A stretch of 36,496 nucleotides of DNA from Deltaproteobacteria bacterium (GCA_030603275.1 JAUVYB010000013.1:1-36496); one strand, 5' to 3'. Shown: positions 1-7,895, counted from the stretch's first letter. Numbers and translations are program-made. Notes: generated from the letters alone by a model not told the origin.

Positions 1-55
1 GGCTTTACCCCACCCCCTCAAGAAGAAATTGATAGAAGTATCACTTCTGTTAAGG
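1..55. repeat. Partial copy of dispersed intergenic repeat (family A)
   Basis: This stretch before the stop codon of the zinc-ribbon gene contains AGAAGAAATTGATAGAAGT followed by an inverted arm: AGAAGT (34-39), ATC, ACTTCT (43-48). The same block recurs at 7999-8054 and, with altered but still complementary arms, at 35858-35910. It is cut by the window edge. No coding potential is evident here. Confidence 0.7.
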
Positions 56-523
56 CTATCTGGCTTTGACCCGCTTGAAGAGGATTACCTGCCGCTGCAG
101 GTCTATGTCATCCGCTTCCCAGCCGGCTTCCATCCAGGCGGTAGCCTGCGGGTTTTTACGGTTGTTTTCCCACCAGGACTTAAAGGCGTAGGCCGCCGCT
201 TCCAGCTTGGAATCGATAATTTTTTCGATGTGCTCCAGGCTCAGATTGAGCTTGCTGGCCCGGTAGCCTGCCAGGTAGTCCCGCAGCGGGGTGTATTTGA
301 GGATGCTCTCAATGTCCACCTTTTCCCCGCAGTCGGGCTGTCCCGGGTTGCTCCCGGCTGTCCCCCGCTCCACCACCTCGTATTTCCTTGCTTTCCCCCC
401 CACCAGCTTTATATGCAGCAGCGATTTGCATTCCGGGCAGCTTAGCTGGCCGTCGTAGTTATTGGTGTCTATAAACTGGGGTATCTTAATATTCTTTCCG
501 CAAATCAAACAGCTAATTTCCAA
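56..523 (-). CDS. Zinc-ribbon protein with C-terminal DUF7662-like domain
   Basis: 155 aa, TTG start (no ATG gives the ribbon). The N-terminus has two CxxC pairs (C5/C8 and C29/C32), a zinc ribbon of the kind seen in nucleic-acid or protein-binding adaptors. From about residue 75 a second domain follows with the pattern YTPLRDYL, then helical residues, WWENN, AWMEAGW and a final hydrophobic strand. I recognise this pattern as the small domain of unknown function now usually labelled DUF7662; this is from memory and should be confirmed. A family A repeat lies directly upstream (536-608). The next upstream gene on the same strand is the DGNHR protein at 634-1767, so the two could be co-transcribed. 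No enzymatic function can be assigned. Confidence 0.75.
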   Translation of the reverse strand: MEISCLICGKNIKIPQFIDTNNYDGQLSCPECKSLLHIKLVGGKARKYEVVERGTAGSNPGQPDCGEKVDIESILKYTPLRDYLAGYRASKLNLSLEHIEKIIDSKLEAAAYAFKSWWENNRKNPQATAWMEAGWEADDIDLQRQVILFKRVKAR

Positions 524-535
524 TATTCTCTGCTC

Positions 536-608
536 CCCTCCCCGTTTTATATCTATTCCCGCCCGCCACCCTTAAGGTGGGGCTAAAGCCCTTTTTACCC
601 CACCCCTC
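536..608 (-). repeat. Dispersed intergenic repeat, family A
   Basis: Read on plus: CCCCGTTTTATATCTATTC, then CCCGCCCGCCACCCTTA and a short arm ending GCTAAAGCCC. Close copies lie at 7896-7974, 29895-29973 and 35732-35800, and more diverged ones near 9563, 12213 and 34040. Here it lies immediately upstream of a minus-strand gene start (523). Confidence 0.75.
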
Positions 609-633
609 TTGGATTCCCTTACTAAGCCGCATC

Positions 634-1767
634 TTAGTAAAGACTTTTGAGACCGTGAGCTAAAACTGTCATATCAACACCTTCATCAGAGAGAAAATGT
701 CTCATTCTATCAGCTAGTACTTTGGCACCCAAGCGCCCCCCATAGCCTTTTATATCACCTTCACTCTTATCCCAATTAACAGTTCCGTATATCTGGTGAA
801 GATAGGAAGCCATCTTTTCTTCAAGTTGGTCCCATATAACGTTAGGACTAATGCAGCGGTCAATTATATCTGCACCAACTATGGACATACTCCACACACC
901 AAAGCCCCGGAGCAGGAGATACTTTTTTTGGTCAGCCCACTCTTGAGAGAATACCTTGGCGACAGCCTTCCAGTAAGTGCGTATTAGAACGTGCTTGTCT
1001 TCAATGTCCTCAAAATCCCGGAGTTTTATGCTTAGCTTGAGCATCATATCAACACCGGTACGAAGGTGTGCCAAGCTCACTCGCCTTTCAAGCCCTTGTA
1101 CTTTCTCCTTCTCACCACCTAAGTAGACGATACCGTGGAAAGGGCTCTTATAGTCTGTTACCAGTTTATTGGCTATCCAGACTGTCGGTTTGTTCTTGGC
1201 GAGGTTTTCTGACGTCTTAACACGTGCTAGGAGATGGTATAGATGACTCGTGTTCATTTTCACTTGATTATCGTTGATGTCGACAAAGAGAGAGGTTTCT
1301 TCCAACGGCGTCAAGCCTATGGTCAAACTAAAGGGGGTGGAAATATCAAGAGGTGGCATAAAATCATATTTGGGATGCCCTTCTCCATAGAATAGTCGGT
1401 GGTTACCATCCGTTCGGGATATCTGGGGGGGGCTAAGTTTTTTGTCTATCCTGTCTTCGTGAACCACAATCTTGAAGAGGTTGGGTTGTCCATCCACAGG
1501 CTGGGGTTCATCAATGACACTGGAATCTCGGACACTCAGGATTACCTCTGGCCACAGGCGGGGTTCGTCAGGGACTTTCTGGGCATCTGCAGCGTAATTA
1601 TAGCCGTCTTGAGCGTGCTTTTCCCTGAGGCCACGCTGAAGTCCATCAGGGTTCTTGTCCTGATTACCGGTGTCTGGTGCGGAGATGTGGGCAATGTCCT
1701 TAATAGAGGCAAAGCCACGGTAGACGGTAGTGTTGAGGTTGGTTCCTTTGATTGTGAGCAGTTCCAT
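634..1767 (-). CDS. DGQHR-domain (DndB-like) protein, DGNHR variant
   Basis: 377 aa from the ATG at 1767, preceded by AAGGAGGAG at good spacing. A longer frame to 1854 is rejected because it would start upstream of the promoter found at 1820-1848. Residues 120-124 read DGNHR, where the family has DGQHR, followed by RLFY; further on is FVDINDNQVKMN, matching the D.N motif of DndB and related proteins. The early QRGL..KH segment also fits. Family knowledge: DndB regulates phosphorothioation genes, and DpdB is a DndB-like protein of 7-deazaguanine DNA modification. No dndCDE or dpd genes are visible here, so the role is unknown. Base composition is visibly more AT-rich than gatA next door, suggesting acquisition. 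A second relative lies at 4260-5495. Confidence 0.8.
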   Translation of the reverse strand: MELLTIKGTNLNTTVYRGFASIKDIAHISAPDTGNQDKNPDGLQRGLREKHAQDGYNYAADAQKVPDEPRLWPEVILSVRDSSVIDEPQPVDGQPNLFKIVVHEDRIDKKLSPPQISRTDGNHRLFYGEGHPKYDFMPPLDISTPFSLTIGLTPLEETSLFVDINDNQVKMNTSHLYHLLARVKTSENLAKNKPTVWIANKLVTDYKSPFHGIVYLGGEKEKVQGLERRVSLAHLRTGVDMMLKLSIKLRDFEDIEDKHVLIRTYWKAVAKVFSQEWADQKKYLLLRGFGVWSMSIVGADIIDRCISPNVIWDQLEEKMASYLHQIYGTVNWDKSEGDIKGYGGRLGAKVLADRMRHFLSDEGVDMTVLAHGLKSLY

Positions 1768-1819
1768 TTTGCTCCTCCTTAGTTTATAGTCAGAAGACTT
1801 TTTGTCCTCTGCCATAAAT

Positions 1820-1848
1820 ACAGTAACACAGTGTCTCAAATTTGTCAA
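1820..1848 (-). promoter_or_regulatory. Promoter of the DGNHR gene with inverted repeat
   Basis: On minus, TTGACA (1843-1848), a 17-nt spacer and TACTGT (1820-1825). The -35 box lies inside an inverted repeat formed by GTCTCAAA (1833-1840) and TTTGAGAC (1864-1871). The predicted start near 1813 gives a leader of about 46 nt containing the AAGGAGGAG ribosome site. The repeat is a candidate operator. Confidence 0.7.
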
Positions 1849-1885
1849 TAGCATTTGCTCATTTTTGAGACTTTTTTTATAACAA

Positions 1886-1910
1886 ATATGAGAATTATAT
1901 TATCTCATAT
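1886..1910. repeat. Perfect 8-bp palindrome at the gatA 3' end
   Basis: ATATGAGA, a 9-nt AT-only spacer, then TCTCATAT. It spans the gatA stop codon (1905-1907) and lies upstream of the DGNHR promoter. It could form a weak transcript hairpin ending gatCA, but no clean T-run follows on minus. The TGAGA core is shared with the inverted repeat at 1833-1871, so it may instead be an additional operator. Confidence 0.55.
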
Positions 1911-3362
1911 CTGAGGCTTCCTTTTATGCCACTCCGTGGCCTGCTCGTAGGCGTAGGCGACCTTCAATATAGCCTCCTCCCCGAAGGGCTTGCCGATTAT
2001 CTGCATGCCGACAGGCAGGCCGTTGCCGAAGCCGGCGGGGATGGAGATGCCGGGCACGCCGGCGATATTTATAGGCAGGGTGCAGACGTCGCTCAGGTAC
2101 ATCTGGAGCGGGTCGTCGAGCTTCTCCCCGAGCTTAAAGGGGACGGTGGGGGAGGTTGGGGTTATGAGTGCGTCGTACTTTTCAAAGGCGCTGTCGAACT
2201 CGCGCCTTATTAGTGTGCGGACTTTTTGGGCTTTGAGGTAATATGCGTCGTAGTAGCCGGCGGAGAGGGCGTAGGTGCCGAGCATAATTCTCCGCTTGAC
2301 CTCGTCTCCGAAGCCGAACTGCCGGGTCTTCTCCAGGGCCTCCCACATGCTGTCGGCGTCGGGGTAGGAGAAGCCGTACTTGACCCCGTCGTAGCGGGCC
2401 AGGTTGGCCGATGCCTCCGACGGGGCGATGATATAGTAGGCGGCCAGTGCGTAGGGGGTGCTTGGCAGCGATACCCCCAGGTCGACTTTAGCCCCCAGCT
2501 CCTCGAGCTTTCTGATGGCGTCTAATAAGGCTTTCTCGACCTCTCTCTGCATCCCCTGGACGAAGTATTCCTGGGGCACGCCCAGCTTTAGCCCCTTGAG
2601 GTCGGCGGCCAGGCACCTGGTGTAGTCGGGGACGGGGTTTGGCGCCGATGTTGAATCGCGGTTGTCGAAGCCGGCGATGGCGTTTAATACGATGGCGCAG
2701 TCGGTGACGTCCTTGGTCAGCGGCCCTATCTGGTCCAGCGAGCTGGCAAAGGCGACCAGTCCGTAGCGGCTGACCCTTCCGTAGGTCGGTTTCAGACCGA
2801 CCACGCTGCAAAATCCGGCGGGCTGTCGGATGCTGCCGCCGGTGTCCGAGCCTAATGCGTAGATGCCTTCGTCGGCGGCTACCGATACCGCCGAGCCGCC
2901 GCTTGAGCCGCCGGGAACTCTGTCCAGGTCCCAGGGATTGTGGGTGGCGAAGAAGGCCGAGTGCTCGGTGGAGGAGCCCATGGCAAACTCGTCCATGTTG
3001 GCTTTGCCGATGCTCACCGCGCCAAGTGAGTTCAGCTTCTCGACGACGGTGGCATTATAAGGAGGTATAAAATTCTCCAGCATCTTTGACGAGCAGGTGG
3101 TGCGCACCCCTTTGGTGCAGAGGACGTCCTTTATTACCACCGGGACGCCGGTCAGTGGGTTGATATCGCCTTTGGCGATTAGCCTGTCGGCATTTTCGGC
3201 CTGTTTTAGCGCCGCCTCCCCGGTCACGGTCACGAGGGCCTGTAGCTTTGGCTCAACCTCTCCGGTGCGCTTCAGGCAGGCTCCGGTCAGCTCCACCGAG
3301 GAAAGTTTTTTATCTTTGAGCAGCCGGTGCGCTTCGTGTATTGTCAGCTGTTGCGGTGTCAT
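1905..3362 (-). CDS. gatA: Glutamyl-tRNA(Gln)/aspartyl-tRNA(Asn) amidotransferase subunit A
   Basis: 485 aa, full length for GatA. It hydrolyses glutamine and delivers ammonia to Glu-tRNA(Gln) or Asp-tRNA(Asn) bound by GatB in the GatCAB complex. The amidase signature is intact: Lys78 in VVIKDV, Ser153 in GGSSGGS (151-157) and the nucleophile Ser177 in [12 protein letters not shown] form the Ser-cisSer-Lys triad. The ATG overlaps the gatC stop codon as ATGA, so the two genes are translationally coupled in the order gatC-gatA. gatB is not in the window. Function is secure from family knowledge. Confidence 0.98.
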   Translation of the reverse strand: MTPQQLTIHEAHRLLKDKKLSSVELTGACLKRTGEVEPKLQALVTVTGEAALKQAENADRLIAKGDINPLTGVPVVIKDVLCTKGVRTTCSSKMLENFIPPYNATVVEKLNSLGAVSIGKANMDEFAMGSSTEHSAFFATHNPWDLDRVPGGSSGGSAVSVAADEGIYALGSDTGGSIRQPAGFCSVVGLKPTYGRVSRYGLVAFASSLDQIGPLTKDVTDCAIVLNAIAGFDNRDSTSAPNPVPDYTRCLAADLKGLKLGVPQEYFVQGMQREVEKALLDAIRKLEELGAKVDLGVSLPSTPYALAAYYIIAPSEASANLARYDGVKYGFSYPDADSMWEALEKTRQFGFGDEVKRRIMLGTYALSAGYYDAYYLKAQKVRTLIRREFDSAFEKYDALITPTSPTVPFKLGEKLDDPLQMYLSDVCTLPINIAGVPGISIPAGFGNGLPVGMQIIGKPFGEEAILKVAYAYEQATEWHKRKPQI

Positions 3363-3646
3363 TCCAGCACCGCCTTTACCCGGAAGTATTCCCCCTCTTT
3401 GCGGGGGGCGTTGGCCAGTATCTGTCCCGGCAGCAGGGAGTCGGCCGCCTGGTCGTCTTTGGTCACGTTCTGGAGGGGGATGGACTGGGCGGTGGGCGGG
3501 ACATCGGCGGTGTCCACCTTCTTCAGTATCTCAAAGTTCTCCAGGATGTCGGATAGCTGCTCGCGCAGGTGTTCGACATCGTCATCGGTCACGCCCACCC
3601 GGGCCAGTTTGGCGATATGTAAGACTTCTTCACGGTTTAGCTTCAT
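3359..3646 (-). CDS. gatC: Amidotransferase subunit C
   Basis: 95 aa from the ATG at 3646 ([19 protein letters not shown]). A frame reaching 3685 is rejected because it would read through the promoter at 3656-3685. GatC is a small helical protein that wraps around GatA and stabilises the GatCAB complex. The N-terminal helix with LAKLARV-type spacing and the C-terminal [19 protein letters not shown]-like tail (here [14 protein letters not shown]) are diagnostic. Its stop overlaps the gatA start by 4 nt. The -10 box sits 9 nt before the ATG, so the mRNA is probably leaderless. Confidence 0.95.
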   Translation of the reverse strand: MKLNREEVLHIAKLARVGVTDDDVEHLREQLSDILENFEILKKVDTADVPPTAQSIPLQNVTKDDQAADSLLPGQILANAPRKEGEYFRVKAVLE

Positions 3647-3655
3647 AATGTGGTC

Positions 3656-3685
3656 ATTATAGCACTCATATTTGAGCGCAGGCAA
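3656..3685 (-). promoter_or_regulatory. gatCA promoter, nearly leaderless
   Basis: On minus, TTGCCT (3680-3685), 18-nt spacer, perfect TATAAT (3656-3661). The start codon at 3646 is only 9 nt beyond the -10 box, so transcription should begin within a few nucleotides of the ATG. No Shine-Dalgarno is visible. Confidence 0.75.
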
Positions 3686-3853
3686 CAGGAGGGTCTTTAG
3701 CCGCCCCTTTTCCCCCTTATTGTCCCCTTACCTCACATCCCCCCTGATTGTCTATCTTCCCATACCCGCCCGCCCTCATAGGCTTCTCCTTTTAAGGAAT
3801 CTCTCTTAGAAGTAATTTAAATAAAATAATTAAGTAATGTGAGTAAAGGGCTA

Positions 3854-3882
3854 TTGACAAAACACTTTCCACGTGATATTAT
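3854..3882 (+). promoter_or_regulatory. Promoter of the 72-aa / DGQHR gene pair
   Basis: Perfect TTGACA (3854-3859), 17-nt spacer, TATTAT (3877-3882). The predicted start near 3889 leaves a leader of roughly 50 nt before the GTG at 3938. The 252-nt region from 3686 to 3937 otherwise holds only C-rich repeat-like sequence and an AT-rich tract. Confidence 0.75.
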
Positions 3883-3937
3883 TCCAATAGATAGATGAAA
3901 GGTCATATGGAAGAATAGGCAACAATAGGAGGACGCT

Positions 3938-4156
3938 GTGGACTTACCAAATATAACTTTCGTCCCTTTGTATCCGGGTGAAGCTCCTGGTGATCCTGAA
4001 ATGGGTGGATGGAGACCTTGGCCCAAACGCCTTTATACGCGCCAAGAGCAGGTAATCCTATCATTAGAAGAGGTAATAAGTCTTGTCGCTTTTCGGTTAC
4101 ACGAATTTCAGCTTAGACAAGCGGTTGCGATTGTGGCTCAGCGCCTCGCCAGTTAA
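3938..4156 (+). CDS. Unknown 72-aa protein upstream of DGQHR gene
   Basis: 72 aa, GTG start preceded by AGGAGG with 5-nt spacing and by a strong promoter at 3854-3882, so expression is well supported. I do not recognise the family. The N-terminal half is proline- and glycine-rich (PLYPGEAPGDPEMGGWRPWP); the C-terminal half looks helical, with LSLEEVISLVAFRLHEFQLRQAVAIVAQRL forming an amphipathic pattern. There are no cysteines. It precedes the DGQHR gene at 4260 by about 100 nt in the same orientation, so a functional partnership is possible but unproven. Confidence 0.65.
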   Translation: MDLPNITFVPLYPGEAPGDPEMGGWRPWPKRLYTRQEQVILSLEEVISLVAFRLHEFQLRQAVAIVAQRLAS

Positions 4157-4259
4157 CAGCTAACACTTAAATTTCCAACCATCGTTATAAGGAGGTGGTA
4201 AACAGTGAGGTAGCTTATTTCCTAATATGGAAGAAAGAAATAAAAAAAAGGAGCATGAA

Positions 4260-5495
4260 ATGACTACAAATGACAATACAATGCAAGCACTCCGTAAGTT
4301 TGCTGAAAAGGCTAAGAAGATAATGAAAGTACCAGCACTCAAGGGACACCTCGGTGGAGTGGATTTCTTCATAATTACCCTGACTCTAGCCGAAGTGCCT
4401 AGATACATTGTTGGAACAGACCCAAATCCAGACCTCTCACCCACACTCCGTGAGAATCGCCGGGCAAACCCAGCACGATTCGCACAGATTGCCGATTATG
4501 TGGTCCGGAATCAAAACGACTATCGCTTCAGCGCTATTACTTGCACCTATGGCAAAAATGGTGACAATGAGCCAACTGACTGGGAACCTTTTAATCCAGA
4601 TGCCCCTGTGGGGAGTACGGGGTGGACGTTGGGGATATTGACACTCAACCAGGAAGATCCACTCATAATCGTTGATGGTCAGCATCGCCTTGGAGGAATA
4701 GAGAAAGCCATCGAGCTGGAGCCTGAGCTACGTAACGATAGCATTGCTGTTGTGCTTTTCCCGTACATAGACCTCAGGGCGAACCAGCAACTATTCTCTG
4801 ACCTCAATAGAACGCAAAAGCCTCCCACGAAAAGCCTGAATATCCTCTTCGACTACAGGGATGTAACTAACCGTGTGGTGCAGCAAGTGGTTGAAAGAGT
4901 ATCCGTATTTAAAGGCCGTGTAAATCTGGAATTAGCCTCTGTGGCTAAGAGCCCGACTGAAATGTTTACACTGGCTGGCGTTTACCAAGCCACCAAGCCT
5001 ATGATTAAAGGCGCTCACAAAGGGAAACTAGTTCAAGAGGAGCTTGCTAAAGAAAACAACAACGAAGATGAATATGAAAGTTTTCTTACTGATGCATGGG
5101 AATTTATCGCTGAGCAGTTTCCTGAGTGGGGTAAGGTAGAAAGTGGCGAGATGAACATTGCCCAGCATCGCCACGAATATCTTCACTGGAACTCAGGTGT
5201 CATTTCCTCCATAGGCGAGTTTGTAGGATTTGCTATGCGAGAGTGTGGTACTGACTGGAAGGATGCCGTCAAGACTTCACTAACTCACCCTGACAACGGT
5301 AACTGGCGTCGGGACATGGACCAATGGCAGGGTATTGTTACCGCTGGCAAACAAGTGCTGCCTCGTAGCGCAGTGAGGTTCCAACTGGTCGCTTACCTAA
5401 AGGTTAAGGCAGGTTTAGAACTTACAGAAGGCGAGAAAGAAGTCCTAGCAACCCTAGACCCTGATATTCAGCAGAAGATAGGTTTCCAGCCGTAG
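4260..5495 (+). CDS. DGQHR-domain (DndB-like) protein
   Basis: 411 aa from the ATG at 4260, chosen because AAGGAG lies 6 nt before it; an upstream ATG at 4227 lacks a ribosome site. Canonical DGQHR at residues 139-143 inside LIIVDGQHRLGGIEKA, followed by a SDLNRTQKPP segment, the conserved D.N motif of DndB-type proteins. The N-terminal part has the expected NRRANPARFAQIADYV pattern. Known relatives include DndB, a regulator of DNA phosphorothioation, and DpdB of 7-deazaguanine modification. No partner modification genes are in the window. It is AT-richer than the housekeeping genes, and a strong hairpin terminator follows. It may act with, or against, its relative at 634-1767. Confidence 0.82.
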   Translation: MTTNDNTMQALRKFAEKAKKIMKVPALKGHLGGVDFFIITLTLAEVPRYIVGTDPNPDLSPTLRENRRANPARFAQIADYVVRNQNDYRFSAITCTYGKNGDNEPTDWEPFNPDAPVGSTGWTLGILTLNQEDPLIIVDGQHRLGGIEKAIELEPELRNDSIAVVLFPYIDLRANQQLFSDLNRTQKPPTKSLNILFDYRDVTNRVVQQVVERVSVFKGRVNLELASVAKSPTEMFTLAGVYQATKPMIKGAHKGKLVQEELAKENNNEDEYESFLTDAWEFIAEQFPEWGKVESGEMNIAQHRHEYLHWNSGVISSIGEFVGFAMRECGTDWKDAVKTSLTHPDNGNWRRDMDQWQGIVTAGKQVLPRSAVRFQLVAYLKVKAGLELTEGEKEVLATLDPDIQQKIGFQP

Positions 5496-5507
5496 TCAAC
5501 ATTATGT

Positions 5508-5536
5508 GGGGGCAGCTCAAGCTGCCCCCCTCTTTA
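5508..5536 (+). terminator. Rho-independent terminator after DGQHR gene
   Basis: Perfect 10-bp stem GGGGGCAGCT (5508-5517), loop CA, AGCTGCCCCC (5520-5529), followed by CTCTTTA. The T-tract is short, so termination may be partial. Confidence 0.7.
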
Positions 5537-5552
5537 GCCCAGCGTAGTAATC

Positions 5553-5645
5553 AAGGGGTGTCTAAGAGGGGCGTAAGCCCCTCTTCTTAAAAAAATAATC
5601 CCCCTCTCCTTGATAGGAGAGGGGGATTAAGGGGGTGAGGTAGAT
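5553..5645 (+). repeat. Dispersed intergenic repeat, family B, copy 1
   Basis: Two palindromes separated by an A-rich spacer: AAGAGGGGC (5564-5572)/GCCCCTCTT (5577-5585), then CCCCCTCTCCT (5600-5610)/AGGAGAGGGGG (5615-5625), then a GGGGGTGAGGTAGATA tail. Four other copies follow the same plan (20301, 24191, 26812 and, on minus, 34756). This copy lies upstream of the NfeD-like gene in the same orientation. Confidence 0.85.
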
Positions 5646-5704
5646 ATTAGATATTAGATAGTAGATAAATCCTCCCCCCATCCTGCTATAATAAAACCAG
5701 AGAG

Positions 5705-6106
5705 ATGATAACCGGCAGGCTCATAATAGCCATAGTAACCACCCTCATAGAAGAAGCGGCGCTGGCGGCGGTAGTCCTCTGGTGCCTGCCTCATGTGGGC
5801 ATAAACCTGCACGTCGGTGTCCTCATCGCCCTGATGGTGGCTCTGGCCGCCTACGCAATTACCACCTACCGGCTGGGCAGCCGCGCTCTGATGAGGAAGC
5901 CGGTGGTCGGCCTGCCCGATATGGTCGGCTCCAGGGGCAGGGTGGTCAGCGATTTAGCCCCCGAAGGCGTGGTCAGGATAAAAGGGGAGCTCTGGGACTC
6001 AAAAGCCGATGGACGCAGGATAAACGCCGGAGTATGGGTCACCGTGGTAGGGCAGGAGGGGCTCAAACTAATCGTGCGCCGTGAAAAACCCCCCGCAAAA
6101 CCCTAA
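5705..6106 (+). CDS. NfeD-like membrane protein with OB-fold domain
   Basis: 133 aa. Two hydrophobic segments (about residues 4-28 and 33-54) are followed by a soluble domain with the pattern GSRGRVVSDLAPEGVVRIKG, ELW, and a final VTVVGQEGLKLIVRR, which matches the OB-fold C-terminal domain of NfeD proteins. The family is associated with stomatin-type proteins and membrane quality control; this is the short form without the ClpP-like protease domain. No stomatin gene is adjacent. A TATAAT (5687-5692) lies 12 nt before the ATG, so the transcript may be nearly leaderless. Confidence 0.8.
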   Translation: MITGRLIIAIVTTLIEEAALAAVVLWCLPHVGINLHVGVLIALMVALAAYAITTYRLGSRALMRKPVVGLPDMVGSRGRVVSDLAPEGVVRIKGELWDSKADGRRINAGVWVTVVGQEGLKLIVRREKPPAKP

Positions 6107-6172
6107 AATAGTTGACATAAAGTAAATATCAATTCCCAAAGCCACCCAGCTATGAATTGTTTCCCGAGTTTT

Positions 6173-7069
6173 TTATTCGGCCTGTCGCCGGTAGACAAAA
6201 GACACGATGAGCAGGACTATCCCCACACCCGCCAGCCCGAAGCTGTACAGCTCCATGGGAGATAGAATGTCAGTCATCAGCTGTGGCAGCCAGCTCTGCA
6301 GGTAAACCGGCACTTGGGGCAGGGCTGACTGTGTCCCGATAACGTATTTGGCCAGCCAGACGCCGCCGTAGCTAAAAACGCCGCAGCTGAAGAAGGTGGC
6401 CCCCAGTGCGCGTGTGCTCCCCCTCACGCTGTGGTGTAACAGGATGGTCATCAGGATTAGAAAGAGGATAAAGCCAATCAGGGCGTAGTAAATGATGTTG
6501 AAATGGCTGACAAGTTGCCTTAGCATGTCAATTTGGGCCATATTCTGGGGACCCAGCCAGGCTTCGTCAATCTCAAAGGACGATGGTATCCGGTCATAAA
6601 ACGGCTCAAGGTAGCGCTCTATTGTGGCCGGGGGCATGTCGGTAAGCCCCGGTGGGGGCGAAGCTATCACTGCTTCGCTAATGTTATTTTTTAAGAGTTC
6701 CTTTACTGTCTCCAGCGGGATTACCACGCTTAAATTCTGGCTCTTCCCCTCGAGGTAGTCATAGATGGAGTAGGTAACATCCCTTGCCTGCTGCTTTAGC
6801 CACGGCTCCAGGTCGGTGATAGTCTCATCTACTGCCCCGGCAATAAATGTATCTATCGGTAAGGTGATAGGGATGGTTGCCTGGGATATTACCTGGTCGC
6901 GGATAATGTATTCAGCCAGCGTGGCGGTATCGAGCTTTTCCACCTGGGCGACGGTGAAATCGCGGTTGAGTAAGGTCTGGTCAAGGGTGAACACCAGGCC
7001 GAAAAAGGATAGAGATAAAAAAAGAAAGACGCCTAAAATAGCCAGCCCAAAAGATTTGAGGAAGTTCAT
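6173..7069 (-). CDS. Unknown membrane protein with extracytoplasmic domain
   Basis: 298 aa. One N-terminal membrane segment (about 7-29) is followed by a soluble region of roughly 160 residues, rich in short helical motifs and containing no cysteine, and then by three membrane segments near residues 190-212, 221-243 and 272-293. With this topology the large domain probably faces outside. I do not recognise a family and no catalytic motif stands out. The ATG at 7069 is 9 nt beyond a TAAAAT box, so the mRNA is likely leaderless. It is on the opposite strand to the NfeD-like gene (convergent) and downstream of the DUF364-type gene. Confidence 0.75.
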   Translation of the reverse strand: MNFLKSFGLAILGVFLFLSLSFFGLVFTLDQTLLNRDFTVAQVEKLDTATLAEYIIRDQVISQATIPITLPIDTFIAGAVDETITDLEPWLKQQARDVTYSIYDYLEGKSQNLSVVIPLETVKELLKNNISEAVIASPPPGLTDMPPATIERYLEPFYDRIPSSFEIDEAWLGPQNMAQIDMLRQLVSHFNIIYYALIGFILFLILMTILLHHSVRGSTRALGATFFSCGVFSYGGVWLAKYVIGTQSALPQVPVYLQSWLPQLMTDILSPMELYSFGLAGVGIVLLIVSFVYRRQAE

Positions 7070-7078
7070 TTGAACGGT

Positions 7079-7107
7079 ATTTTACCACCCGAAAGACTGC
7101 GGTTCAA
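7079..7107 (-). promoter_or_regulatory. Promoter of the unknown membrane protein
   Basis: On minus, TTGAAC (7102-7107), 17-nt spacer, TAAAAT (7079-7084). The start codon at 7069 lies 9 nt further on, consistent with a leaderless mRNA. Confidence 0.65.
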
Positions 7108-7122
7108 CGGTCATGGTACTAA

Positions 7123-7839
7123 TTAACTACCAAAGGGGCAGAAGCAGTCTAAGCCGGCCAGCTTAGCCGCCCCCGATATGGTAATGCCGTAGAACACTAC
7201 CGGCTTGTTTATCCGGAACTGGTCTATAGTATCGTTTACTATGGTGGTGCCGGTTACCACGGCTATATCGCACCAGTTCAGGTTCTCCTCGGTGTGGGTG
7301 GGGTCGTCTATTCTTACCCCGAACTTCTCCTGGCCGATGTTATCCTTGTCCATATCGGTTACTCTCAGCTCGAACTGCTTGGCCAGCGCCTCTACCATTC
7401 TGGGCTGGAACCCGACCATAGCTACTTTGGGCTGGCCGTAGTTCTTCTCTACATACTTTACCAGCTCATAGCCGCATTCCCTGGGCTGATTATCTTTACA
7501 GTGTACCGTCTGGTTTATCAGCCCCAGGTGCCTCATGACGGCATTGAGGCTGGAGATAAAGACGGCTCTGCGGAAGTTGTTTTTTAAGTCCAGGGCGGCG
7601 ATATCAGCCAGCCGCCCGCTGAAGTTGCCGTACATATCGGTGAAGGCCTGCCCCCGGGAACCCCTGAACTCAGCCTGCATCAGCCGCTCCTCTCCCTTTA
7701 CTATCGGGTAGTCTTTGTCATCGGGGTTGCCGATGGCCTGCTCGGTGGAGAGGGTAGCCGCCCGGACTATGACCTCCTCCCCCTCAAGCCCGTTATCGCT
7801 TATCATCTTGATGAATTCTTTTCTAATAATATCGTGCAA
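7123..7839 (-). CDS. DUF364-family protein (putative heavy-metal chelation fold)
   Basis: 238 aa, TTG start with GGGAG 6 nt upstream. The C-terminal half shows the DUF364 pattern: a Rossmann-like strand KVAMVGFQPRMVEAL, then LRVTDMDKDNIGQ, a WCDIAVVTGTTIVNDTID segment and a closing VVFYGITISGAAKL before a cysteine-containing tail (LDCFCPFGS). The N-terminal part resembles the enolase-like domain that usually precedes DUF364. Family members are often encoded with metal or corrinoid uptake genes, but the biochemical role is unknown and no such neighbours are present here. A family A repeat lies directly upstream. Confidence 0.8.
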   Translation of the reverse strand: MHDIIRKEFIKMISDNGLEGEEVIVRAATLSTEQAIGNPDDKDYPIVKGEERLMQAEFRGSRGQAFTDMYGNFSGRLADIAALDLKNNFRRAVFISSLNAVMRHLGLINQTVHCKDNQPRECGYELVKYVEKNYGQPKVAMVGFQPRMVEALAKQFELRVTDMDKDNIGQEKFGVRIDDPTHTEENLNWCDIAVVTGTTIVNDTIDQFRINKPVVFYGITISGAAKLAGLDCFCPFGS

Positions 7840-7851
7840 TTTATTCTCCCT

Positions 7852-7881
7852 ACTATAATGTTACTAGATATAGGGTGTTAA
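7852..7881 (-). promoter_or_regulatory. Promoter of DUF364-type gene
   Basis: On minus, TTAACA (7876-7881), 18-nt spacer, TATAGT (7852-7857), ending 12 nt before the TTG start at 7839. The GGGAG ribosome site lies at 7846-7850, around the expected transcription start, so a very short leader is likely. Confidence 0.55.
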
Positions 7882-7895
7882 TGTCTATTTATTCT

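Noticed and set aside
1768-1854. Longer N-terminus for the DGNHR protein
   Set aside because: It would begin upstream of a good promoter (1820-1848); the ATG at 1767 has AAGGAGGAG at the right distance.
634-5495. Complete DNA phosphorothioation (dnd) cluster
   Set aside because: Only DndB-like proteins are present; no dndA, C, D or E pattern was found in any frame.
5553-5645. Family B palindromes as ordinary rho-independent terminators
   Set aside because: Palindrome 1 is followed by an A-run on the sense strand and palindrome 2 by GAT; neither is followed by a T-run on either strand, and copies lie within operons.
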